A DNA stretch of 64,000 nucleotides from assembly GCF_964199755.1 (NCBI RefSeq), contig NC_133930.1, positions 30,929,071-30,993,070 of the forward strand, in the 5' to 3' direction. Origin of the DNA: Larus michahellis (Eukaryota > Chordata > Aves > Charadriiformes > Laridae). The notes beneath the pieces are model-generated. The model did no database searches, was not told the DNA's origin, and saw nothing but the letters and a program-made list of their open reading frames with translations. Positions 21,469-32,900 of this stretch are shown piece after piece (position 1 is the stretch's first letter; each line of letters begins with the position of its first letter). A program made the translations under genes and the position numbers.

Positions 21469-22645
21469 CGTCTTCTCCCCAGTTCCACGTCTCCCTCTCC
21501 ATATTTCTCTGGTCCTGCAGTTGAGGTGATTGTCCCAGCAGTGTCCCTGCCAGGTACTGCTGGGCTCATGAGATGCCCAAGGCAGGTCTCTGATTCTTGG
21601 GCAATTGCACTGAGCTTTCTGTCTCCCTGTCCCAACACAGGAACACATGAAGGAAGCCAATTGTAGCCAGAGCTGGCTCAGAATGAGTAGAAGGTGATGA
21701 TGGTGACTGTGAAGTAACTTTGGGGTACCTTTTCTGTCAGGTGGGAAGAGAAAAAGAAACACTTTTCTTTTCCTTCCAAAAGAAGTCTCAATACCTGCAG
21801 GGAAACTAGACATGTAGATGCCGGGGAGTTAGAGATTCCTCAAGAAACTGGCGAGGAAGTTGTGGATAGGGTAGGCAAGCAGAGGGCTAATCAGAAGAGA
21901 AGGAACATAGCAATCAACAAAACAAGGCTTCCTCGAGGACTTTATGCAGGTAGAGAGTCTCCCTTGGTAGGACACTGGTATTCTGCAAAGGCATTTGCTG
22001 GAAATCACCATGGCTCCAGCTGGGACATCCATGTTTTACAGTCTGTCTGGCAGAGGGTTATCTCCTGCCTTTCCCACCTCAAAATGCCTATGGGTTCTAC
22101 ATGACTTGCACATCATTCATACTTTCCTGCCTTTTTCCTTATTCACCATTAATAAATCCTTTAAAAGATGTTATTGATTGCAAGGTGCGTTTGCAAAAAT
22201 ACTTCTCCCAAAGTAGGGTATTTGTCTTAGAGTGGAAGGCCACAAAGGAAACAAGGCCTTTGAGAGTTGGTGGCAGGTGGAGGGTAAAGATGGAGTTACG
22301 AGAAATAGTAGGCATAAGCATCATTCAGGAAGAAGTGCCTTAGGAAGAGTCAATTCCCCCACTCTCACATACTTGCAAAAAGAGCACAGACATCAGTTTG
22401 CTGTCATCTTTTCCCCTTTGCTTTTACTTAAAGTGTTAGAACGTCAGGCAAACTTGACTTTAATTTTAAATCATAGCTCAAGCTCAACTCTGGCCCTGTG
22501 GACTTTTCTGTCTCCTTCAAGTGTAAAATCATCCAAGCCATTGACTTCTTCCAGCTGCCCAAGAGCTCAGTGGAGTTTTTCTGGAAAAAGGTCAGGCTAC
22601 CCAGCAATTACTTTATGTGATAGGGCTACGCAGGATAAGTTTACT

Positions 22646-22673
22646 AAAAAACAAACAAACAAACAAACAAACA
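22646..22673. repeat. (AAAC)n microsatellite
   Basis: About six to seven AAAC units in a row following a short A run. Confidence 0.9.
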
Positions 22674-23074
22674 GTAGTTGTTTTGTTGAGATGGATTGGT
22701 CTGCTCCAGACAGCAGGAGACATGATTTCACAATCTGAGTCAGACTGGAACAATGAGGCCAGACATCATCATACATTGTCCCAAACCAGCCAGGATTCAC
22801 GGGACCAAAGCCACAGCCATTATTGTGTGGAGCTGGAGCACAATTCTCCCAAGTGATGAGGCATTAACGGGAGACAAAAGAGTATGTATGTCCCACCTGT
22901 AGCACTAATTCATCCAAGAAACCTGGTAAGAGACCACTGTGTCCTCTTTTATGTCTCCCACCCATTATGTCATCATAAATTAAAAGATAGAGTGATAAAC
23001 TGCAGTATGTAAGTAAATAGTACCTAGTAACAGTAAAATGCACAGACACATCCATTGATAAAGTTTTTTAAGAA

Positions 23075-23222
23075 AATAGAATACTTTATGTTGGAAAGGA
23101 GCTCTGGCAGTCACCAAGTCCAACCTTCCACTCAAAGCAGGGCCAACTGAAATCCAATTGTCCAAGCTTTGTCCTCTCAACTTTGCTATATTTGCAGGAT
23201 GGAGACTCACAACTTTGCTGGG
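23075..23222 (-). mobile_element. CR1 LINE 3' fragment, diverged
   Basis: TTGGAAAGGAGCTCTGGCAG, CACCAAGTCCAACCTTCCACTC and GCAGGGCCAACT are in the order expected of a reverse-oriented CR1 3' region. Divergence is higher than in the copy at 3571. Confidence 0.75.
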
Positions 23223-25990
23223 CAACAGTATTTGACTACCCTCATTTTGATTTTTCTTTTTTTTTTTTTTTTTTGCTAATAATATGGATATAGATGAAAA
23301 TGATCAGGAAATGTATTCTGCAAATGTGTTCTGCAAATATTAGGTAATCTCTTGAGGAATTATTGTAAAATTAATATAATGAAAATTAAGAAAAAGTAAC
23401 TTGATAGTTTGGTGAATGCAGAACAGTTCTAGTAGATGCAAGTTCAGATGCCAAGGCTCTATACTGCTCTAAACAACTATAAATTCAGCAAAAAATTATG
23501 AGTGTAATTAAAAGCAGAATTTGAGCATATGAATTGTACAGAATGCTTTGAATAAATTTGTTTGAATGCATGTTCTCAGCAAGACAGAGTGCTGAACTCA
23601 GAGTACATTCATCATGAAACACCAAAATGAAACTGGAACTGCTCACAAATTCATAAGAAACTTGGTGGTTTCCTTTTAACACGGTCACTTGTTTTGTGAC
23701 ATAGAGCCTGAAGATCAGCCTATAAGCTGTGCTATTGGTGCATGTTTTAAACCGATCACGAGAGGTGGATAGTTGCTGCTATCATGCAAATAGGATAGAG
23801 CTACTTTGTAAAACTTGGAAAATCTTAGCTGTTATATGAACCTGATTCTTCCAATGACTGCATAAAGATCTGATGTGAGTATAATTGCTGCTAAAATGCA
23901 AATCAATATTTACTGTATTTCTGACTGAGGGATTGCAGATTTTTTTTCTTACATTCTTAAGATTTGCTTAAATTAGGTTTATTTTCAAATGATTTGTAGG
24001 GAGTGGACTCTGATTTTGAACCAGGGGTTGTATAAGTCCCAGATCCTAAAACACAGGTCCATATAAATTCAAATCCTGGGGAATGAAGAGTTTCAAAAGC
24101 TGAACCTGTCTCGCGACTCTATCTTCTGTCATAGGTGAAGGCAGAAGAGTGGTGATAGCGAGACTCTTCAGCTTATGCATTTGGCTGCTGCTGTTTGTAA
24201 ATCTTTTATTCTGAATTTCAGGGAAGAGTTTTAAGGAGAAAAAAATAAATATGTATATATTTGTATCTGTATGTTCCTGCTTTCTTTTGGTTGTTATTAA
24301 GCCCCTGCCTGCAGATGGTAGGTTGTTTTGCTTGTACAGCAAATCTGGGGACTTTCACCTTCTGCATTCCCAGGAGGAGCACAGGCTAGAAGTGGGGAAT
24401 TTCTTGTGCTTCTCTGAAAAGTGTTTCTTTCTGTTGAAGTTGGAGATATGCAGTGTATTGCACCAAAATGTTACCCTGTATTGTTCAGTGCCACTGCTAT
24501 GACCTGAAAGGTGTGTGTTCTGTAGAATACATAGCTGCATTTTAAATGTAGTTAATGACATTCTCTGTAACAAAATTTAAACGCAATCTTATCCTAACAT
24601 CTATGGGAAAAAAATACTTATTTGAGATTGTATTAGAATTATTGTTTTTAACGTTGAACAAAAAAAGTGACAGTGAAAAAGATACAACAGGTGACAGTTA
24701 AACAAGGCAGGGAAAGTGAAAATTCACAGCGAGGGTGCGCAAAGAAGGAAGTGAGAAATGATATCTCTTCACCTGAAAGCCGAAGTGAGACGGAGAGCAG
24801 ACTGAAAGAATGCAAATAGGCTGTCACAGGTGATGTGAACATCAGATATAAAACAATGGACCCAAAAGCAGATTGACCACATAGTGAGGTGGACAACAAG
24901 GCGCTGCAGTGAGGGTGCAACAGCAGAGAAGGGGTGTGTGGGTGTGGGGTGGGTTAGAGAGACTGAGAGCTGAAGACTACGTCCACAAGACATACTGAGG
25001 CAGGCCTGAGAAACGGACTTTGAACAAATGTTAATATGCATTGCTAGTTTTTTTTACAAAATCCCTGAAATGGCAACAAAATACCTTCTTTGTGATGGTG
25101 AATTATAGAACAGATGTAGTTTGTATGAGGATCTAGTGCTCCTCTTTTTGTTGTTTGTTTTCTGACCTAGGATTTTAAACTTTTTTTTAAAAAAAAAAAA
25201 CTGGATCCTTCACTGAAGGGAAAATCAGTTTAGTCATTTCATGAGGAGGCTGAAGATTCTATTTTTTTGCACACGTGAGAGTGCTGGAAGGAAGCTTTTG
25301 AAACCGCAAGACGCAGAGAAGACAAAGGAGTTTCAGTAACAGAGAAAGACAAAGAAAGCAGTGGCTGGGACCCCTCAATCTTTTGCAGTGTACATATGTG
25401 TATGAGAACTTTGTAAGAATGCCTGTGTTACACCTGCTAAAACTGAGCATGATCTCATCATAAGTGCTGTCAGTGTGCTAACTTGGTCTGAAGGGAAATA
25501 AAATACAAACAAGGGTCTGTATGCCATACCTACTTAACTTTAAAAGGACTAACTACTCTTTCCTTAGTCCTTCAATCCTTTAATATTTATGGCTGAAGTC
25601 TGAGTGATTATTGTAACCTTCTATGTATGTTTGAGATCTGCTTTAAACCTGGAGAAAAGACGATGTTCTTGGAAGCTTGTTTAGATTTTTCCAACAGTTC
25701 TGATTATTCTAGTGGAAGATATGCCCTTGGTCTATGAAACTTTCCTTGCTTACTGCTGCTAAGTGTCATTATGTAAATGCTAAATGTGTTTACTATTCTT
25801 AATCATCCATTCACTGGAATACAAACATTTTAATAGCTGAAATGGTGTTTCCAGGAAAGGGTTATGCATGATTTGTTAGACTGTAAGGTCCCTGAATCAG
25901 TGACTGTGCCTCTGGTTGTGTTGGTTTAGTGGACAGCATAAAGAAGATTCATGCTGCACAGGATCCTTTGTTCTTCTTGTGTTGGTAGCA

Positions 25991-26082
25991 ATCAGAGAAT
26001 CAGAGAATGGTTTAGGTTGGAAGGGACCCTTTAAGGTCACCTAGTGCAACAACCCTGCAATGAGCAGGGACAATTACAGCAA
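25991..26082 (-). mobile_element. CR1 LINE 3' fragment
   Basis: ATCAGAGAATGGTTTAGG, TTGGAAGGGACC, then AAGGTCACCTAGTGCAAC and GAGCAGGGACAATTACAGC match the reverse complement of a CR1 3' end, with the element's 3' end at about 25991. Confidence 0.85.
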
Positions 26083-29000
26083 GACTACTAAACAAAGGTG
26101 GTGCCAGAGGGTCTTGTACTAAGGTCTTACACTAAGACGCCCCTTTTATCTAAGAAAAGCATTACTATCTTCCAGATACATGGATGAAAGGAATAGAATT
26201 TAATTCACGGTTCACGTTATTCAGATGTGGGTTTCAGTCTGTGATTTCCATGTTCCTTTGCTTACAAAGCTTCTTGCAAACTCTTCAATATTGTCAGCAT
26301 TGTGGGAGCTGTCACTAAGTGAGGTCAAATCAGTCCTAGAATCAGAACAGACTGCTGCCATCCTCCCTCATCAACTCACTGTGATTCACAACCTGAGTGT
26401 TCCCTGAAAATAAGATCCAGCAGGCATAACAAGAAACACGTGCCAAAGAGATCTACTCAAAGCACAGCTACTTAAAAGAACTATCCCAGCTTTTGCTCAA
26501 GAGCTCCATGGTTTAAGCACACACCAGAGTTTGATGTTCCCCTTTTTCCACCACTGTTACCTCCGGAGACCATCTTTATAACATACAGCTCTGTTAGGAC
26601 AAGCACCTCTTCAGGTCTGTCTGTAGAATTGAATTAAGTCTATGCTTTATGTTGAAAATTGAATAATATGTTGAAAACAATATTATGGCCTAGAGCATAC
26701 AGCTTATGCTGTATGCCAATGGGAATGCCAAGTCTAAATTTTCTGAGGGAACAAGAAACATCTTTCTCATTCCTTACCAGGAAAATTTTGGTGAACCACT
26801 TGAAATTTTATGTGAACTGCTGCATTTTGTCGGTCAAAAAATACTTTTTTTTTGAGATGAGCGTTACAATCCCTGTCGGCATGTGAGCTGGAGACAGGAC
26901 TAAAGTCATAGACATGATCAACTGAATCAAAAGTAGGAAAACTATACACAGTGTAATTTTGACATTTGGTGGAACTTTAGAAATTTATTATCATTTCCCT
27001 CTAGATTTCTCTCAGCATTCACTAAGAAAACTTATCAGAATACGCTCCTTTGAGCCAAAGAGAGTCAAGTATGGGTTTCAATTTAGTACTTACAGTAAAA
27101 TATAAAAGCTGTATAAAAAGTGAAGATTATATTCCCCCCTTTTCCCATTCATATTGCAATGCCTTTGTTTTCATTGTTCCGATTCAACTTTTTAGTCTTG
27201 GGCCCTACATCCTCATTGGAACTATTACAACTCATAAAAAGCCACAACGGTTTTTACATGTCTGATGCTATGAACCCTCATCACCTCAACCCTCAAAGGT
27301 TTATTTAGCTTCATTTTCGTAATCACACAGCACTGTGTGAAAACTTGCTTTTTCTTCTGCAGGTTGGTCTGGGAAATCAACTTACTGACAGGATCCGAAT
27401 TGCTGTTGAAATGTCATACAACTTCCTCATGTTCTCAGATGTGGATTTCAATTCCTGACTTTGCTTCCAGAACCACTAACTGCTGAGTTTTATGGTTCCT
27501 TTCTTATATCCCTACGAAGTTGTAACAGACAGATGAAGAATATGCTTTAGAAATGGCCTTTTGCTTAAAGGAAAAAAAAGACAGTGCTGTGACAAAGTTG
27601 TTGGGATTGTTGTGTACACGGGCTACTGCACAGTAGGGCATGGCATATGTTTTACAAAAGACAGGGAGAAAATTAGGGCTATTCTGTAACAGCATGAATG
27701 GTTGGTACTGCAAGCTCAGAAGAAATCACCTTGCAGATGCTCATGCAGGCCTTCTTTATGGAAATATGTCAGGATGCCTGGCAGAGCCAGATGATTAGGT
27801 TGCGTGGGTAGACTGCACTGAGGTTGCGCGACAGGCTGATGTCCACTAGTGCGAGCACGGAAATAATTTCTAATGCAGTTTCTAATACAGATCCTTGCTG
27901 ATAGTTCCTTGACCCTTCTAATACAGACCCTTACTGATCTCCACAAGCATTCCATGAGTCTGCTTTCAGTACCACAAGTAAAAATGTTTCCCTGTTTGGT
28001 TCTTCTACCTATTTATGGTATATGTCGTGTTCTTCTCACACTAATCCATCTGGTCAGGCAAGATTTGCTCTTACTTGATATTTAATAATTATGATTGTTT
28101 TATGCTGCGGATTTGATTATGTATCCCCTTATTTTTGTTCTATCCTTTCACTCTCAGTAATATGTATATTATAAAAAGCCCCTTCCCCTACGTTATGCCA
28201 GATACATACTCTGCATTCTCAATGTATCCCGAGCTGTAAAAACAGAGCAGATGACCCCAAATGTCCCACATGAGGCTAATCCAGGAATCTAAATATCTAT
28301 AGGAAATACTGTTAAATTCCTCATTCAGTTCTTCCCTGTATGTCCACCTGTTTCTAGGTAGGCTGTGTGGAGAAGTGAGTATAGCAGGAGACTGAGGACA
28401 GTAAATTTCTTTATAGTATTAACTGTGAAACACTGTGGTGGCTACGTAATGAGTGAAATTTAACCTGCCTGTCAGGGCAACATTTGTTTCTGCTTGCAAG
28501 AAATGGAGATATTGATGCTGATGTTGTTTATTAGCTCATTTCTCATACAGCTAAAATACTTACCGATTTATCACACATTAAGTAGTGGCATTTCAGTCTG
28601 TCCTCTGATAAAGGTAATTAGCTTTCATTTACATGTAATTAAGTCTGCTTACTGTAGTTTGCATATCCACCTTTATGGTAACATAAAAGTCACCTTCAGC
28701 GGTGACATCAAAAGATTAAGGTCTAAATTTTTAGGAAAAGTCCTCTAATTTTGGCTGCTAACTTTGATAAAGCTTGAGCCTGACTTTCTGAGGTACTGAG
28801 ACCTCAAAGGTGGAAGCAATCAGAAAAATGCAGCACCTAAGAAAATCACAGCCAAAATGTTTCAAGCTGAGGCACAAATGAATGAGGAAGTAAAATTAAA
28901 AGCCTTCTCCAGTAAGTCTAGCTCTGGGGAAGTCTAAAATTGTTCCTTCTTTTCTTTACTTCCTTATGTTTATTTCTGGATCTCCTCTAATCTTTCAGAT

Positions 29001-29867
29001 TATACTGTATGTTAGCATGCCTTATTCAAAGTAATTCTTTCTTCTGATCTGTTATCTCATTAGTTTTGTTACAACTGTTGTCCCTGGGTTGTGGAGTTTT
29101 TTTGCTTTTTAGGTAGGCTGATCTGTATACAGAAGCACAAACAATAGTTCTCTTGTTACTAGAACAGGAAAATACTCACTCTAAAATGACTTTCTGCTTT
29201 TGCATTATTTCAGGGCTGTTGGTTTACTGTCAGCAATACAAGGTACTTTGTACATGTCAGGCATGGCCACCTGCAAAGGGAAAGAATTAGCAGCAGACTT
29301 AAAACCTAATCCATTCTGAAGCACACTTTAATTTACCTACCCCAAGATTTCCAATACCTCACATGGAGCTCCAGGTATCTGCTGGTCCTGAGGTTAAAGA
29401 ACTCAGACAATAAGTATCCTCAAAAAAGTATACAAAGCAGAGTTGAAACAAAATCAGGGTTAGTGATCTTGTAAACGACATAGGTGTTAGTGCAGGCAGT
29501 TAAAAAGTCTGCTTGTGCACGTCTATGAAGCTCTCACAGTTTCAGTGTGAAGCTGTTGAAAAGCGCTGCTCTGTCAGACTATTTAAGACTCCCTGCAAGG
29601 TATGGATCCTGAAAGCCTCACGGACGAAGTTGTGGTAATATTTTCTTTCCCTTCATTGACATAGGTCAGTGGTTCATATTCTGTGTGTGTGCATGGATCG
29701 TTTGAATCAGGATTTTCCTTATTTCTAGTGGTAGTCTAGTGTTTGTTTTTATTTTTGATGATTTTTAGCTGTGATAGGCTTTTAAGGCTAGTATGGCTCT
29801 AATCCATCTCAGCAGAAGACAGTTGTTGCAAGTGATGCAATCTGATGCAATCCTACTTTTGTTTCAG

Positions 29868-29936
29868 ATCCACCTGAGAAAATGTTCCAGATCCTCACAA
29901 TGCTGTTGGTGGAAACACAGCTCTATGTGGTTTCAG
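29868..29936 (+). CDS. PDCD1LG2: PDCD1LG2 signal-peptide exon
   Basis: After TTTTGTTTCAG come 14 untranslated bases, then the ATG at 29882 and 18 codons plus one base (MFQILTMLLVETQLYVVS), ending at TTTCAG|GTGAGA. The 14 + 55 base plan is identical to that of the CD274 signal exon, which supports this start over other hydrophobic ORFs upstream. Confidence 0.9.
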
Positions 29937-32900
29937 GTGAGAGAGAAACTGCCTTTCAATTCCACCAGCAGAACCAATGCAGAGACCGCTACGCCCTCAG
30001 CACATGGGCTTCAGCATCTCCAGCGACACTTGGATGAATAGCCAGTGATGTCTTGAGGCTCTGCGTTACAGAACGCACTGTGTACTAATTGAGTGCAGGA
30101 CAGATGTCCATTGCTTTCCACAACTGGGCTTCTTTAAAGCATGCTGTATGGACAGGCATAGCTGTGAGAGGGAGGATGACCAAACCCACCTAAGGCAACT
30201 GTAAATTAAACAACCTCAGTGTGAGGCCGAGTGAGGTAAAACCACGTGTATTTATTCCCCTGTCCGTGCCTGTAGCGGGAGCAGCTTGGCTGAAGCCCAA
30301 AAGGGGCTTGGCACGTCTTCATATTATTTTTACCCTCACTACAGTTGTATTAAAGTGAATAAACAAACATTGCTAAGAGGAATTGAAGCTTTCCCTCTAA
30401 GTATTTCACAAACAGTTGCATGAACTTCTCTTTTGAATGTTACTATCAATATTTCCAAGTGCTTTTGAAATAAGTCTACCAATATAGGGTACATCCAATA
30501 TAGAAAGTAGTAACAAGGTATATTGAATGATGTATCATAAATAACTCTCCTTTATCAGTACACTTTAAAATGGTAAAATATTCATAAAAATATGAATTTC
30601 AGATTTTCTGAGTGGCTAAGAAGATTATTTTTATATACTTTCTGTAATACTGTTGCATATATCTGAGAAGACACATAGCATCAAATGATACTCACATGGC
30701 CCCAGGCTTATGGAACTCTAATTGCTACATAGCAATTCTTCCAAGTTACACATGCTTATCCAGTTTCACAGGAGTTACACTGGATTTTCTCTTTGTAAAG
30801 GATAACGAAATTAGGTATACTACTTTCAAAATTAACTGTTTCCTTACTAGAATCCTAGGACATATAAGATACAATCATAGTTTCACAGAAGTTCTCCCTG
30901 TGTAATCACTTACTCAGCCTTAAGTTATTTCTAAAATGTGAAAATTGCTCATTTTGTCCTTGTCTTTCAGACTTTGTAATCAATACAGAACACAGATGAT
31001 TTGCTATAAATACTACTGACATGGTAAAAATATTAGTCTGAACAGGGACAAAAAAAGGCTTAAAACTTTTAGTCAAACCAGTAACCATATGCTTGACTAC
31101 ATGACACCGTTTTGCCCAAGTTTAAAGAAAATCAGAACATATTTGAATAGAACAAACGAAACTGTTTTCTTTTCCTGCTCTAGCTTTGTTTACAGTTGAA
31201 GTTCCTCAACAGCTGTATGTTGTGGAGTATGGGAGCAACGTGACCATGGAATGCAGATTCCCCGTGAACGGCTCATTAAACCTAGGACTCCTGACTGTTG
31301 TTTGGGAGCAAAAAAAGCAGGGCCAGCCGAAATCAAAAGAGGTGTACACACTCCACAATGGGAAGGCGTTTGCTCCATCCCAACATCACGATTACAGAGG
31401 AAGAGCAGCACTTCTGCACAGCGAACTGAAATTTGGACGAGCTATCCTTCAGATCACCGGCGTGAAGATCATAGATGCAGGATCATACCTTTGTGTCATT
31501 GACTACCATGGCGTGGACTACAAGTACATTACTTTGGAAGTAAAAGGTTAGTGGCTGAATTGAATGGAAGTATATAGTCATCGAGAGGCCCCTACTAAAT
31601 TCCTACAGGTTTGTAGAAATGGATTAATTTGGAGGAATTTGTTGCTAATTCTCTCACCAAAAGCCTGTGCTCAGGCCCCAGGGGAACCGAAGCAGTTGTC
31701 TTAGTGCTGGCTAGTCTTTAGTTCAATGGTCAGCTGAGCTTCTCTAGAAGCAGCTCGTGCCCTAGAGGAGGAGTGACTGCCTCCTCGTTCATCCCTCCCC
31801 CTTCTTCCCGCACCCTCTTCTCCAGTCGCCCTACACCCTGCCTCTAATTTGACACCCTGCCCTGTTAGGCCGCCTCTGGCCATTCCCAGAAGTCTCTCAG
31901 AGGGGCCTTAATTTACTTACGAGCCCTGCTGCAGCTACCCAAGTGGCTGGGAATTCCCCAAGTGACTGCAGCTCCCAGAGCACGGACGTGTGATTTTCAG
32001 TTTGTCAAAGCCAAATGGACATTAGTAATAAAGGCGCATGTTACTGGATAGCACGATAGACCAGTCCTTTGAAAAGACTCTGGTGTTTCCCACTAACTGC
32101 CGTATGTCTGTGTGATACAAGGCAGCATTCATTTCCCACCCAGGCATTTAAATAACAAGCTTTGCCATGCGCAAAAATGCATACAGCCATTTTTAGGACC
32201 CACATTGCTTCCTCTGAACTATCTTCAGAGAAATTCTAAGTTCATTTTGTTCTAATAAGATGAAAATACCGCACTTGTCTGCAAGCTATGGTAAAACAAA
32301 CATTAAAACCAGCCTTTAAATGGCATATTCAAAAAGTGAAAATAGAGTCCCAAGAGATTTCACTCGTTTCCTCTGTATTGATAAATTATAAATTGTCAAC
32401 TGCTGCCCTGTATAAAGTAGTGATCTAAGTTCTGTGACTGTAGGCATGAGAAGGATTGAATAACAAATATTGAATTGTTCTACAAAACATCCTTCATCAT
32501 TTCAAATAAGTACCACAGATACCACCACAGAAAAAATAAAGGGAAGGGGGTAAAGTGAAGTGGGAAAATTACTATTGTTGCATAAAGTAATTTCACTCTA
32601 CTACTTCTTATGCAGCACCTTACAGGAGGATAAACACTCAAGTAACGAGAAAACCAGGTGAAGACAAGTTTGTTTTTATGTGCCAGTCAGAAGGCTTTCC
32701 TCTGGCAGAGGTTTTCTGGCAAAATGAGAAGAAGTTCAATCTCAGCGGATCTGCAAATACCACCTATATGCTGACTGCAGATGGCCTCTACAATGTCACC
32801 AGCATCCTGACGTTCAAACCGAATATGAGTGAGAACTACAGCTGTGTGTTCTGGAATAAAGAACTGAATGGAGAAACTTCAGCTCACATTTCCACTTCAG

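Larger units (their letters stand above)
19511..29867. other. Intergenic region between CD274 and PDCD1LG2, including any 5' UTR of PDCD1LG2
   Basis: About 10 kb of AT-rich sequence without a recognisable exon. It holds CR1 fragments (near 23075 and 25991), a hairpin at 19844, a 30-bp tandem duplication at 21409 and an AAAC microsatellite at 22646. The non-coding first exon expected for PDCD1LG2 by analogy with mammals was not identified; a TATA-like CTATTTAAG lies at about 29578-29587 but nothing else supports it. The longest open frame (168 codons, 22232-22738) has no recognisable domain and runs through the microsatellite. Confidence 0.6.

Noticed and set aside
22232-22738. 168-codon open frame between the ligand genes
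   Set aside because: No domain, no splice context, and it runs through an AAAC microsatellite.
28494-28748. Open frame starting MEILMLMLFISSFLIQLK, tested as the PDCD1LG2 signal exon
   Set aside because: Hydrophobic start, but the only nearby donor (AAAG|GTAATT) leaves phase 0, which would put the IgV exon out of frame. The exon at 29868-29936 fits phase 1 and mirrors CD274.
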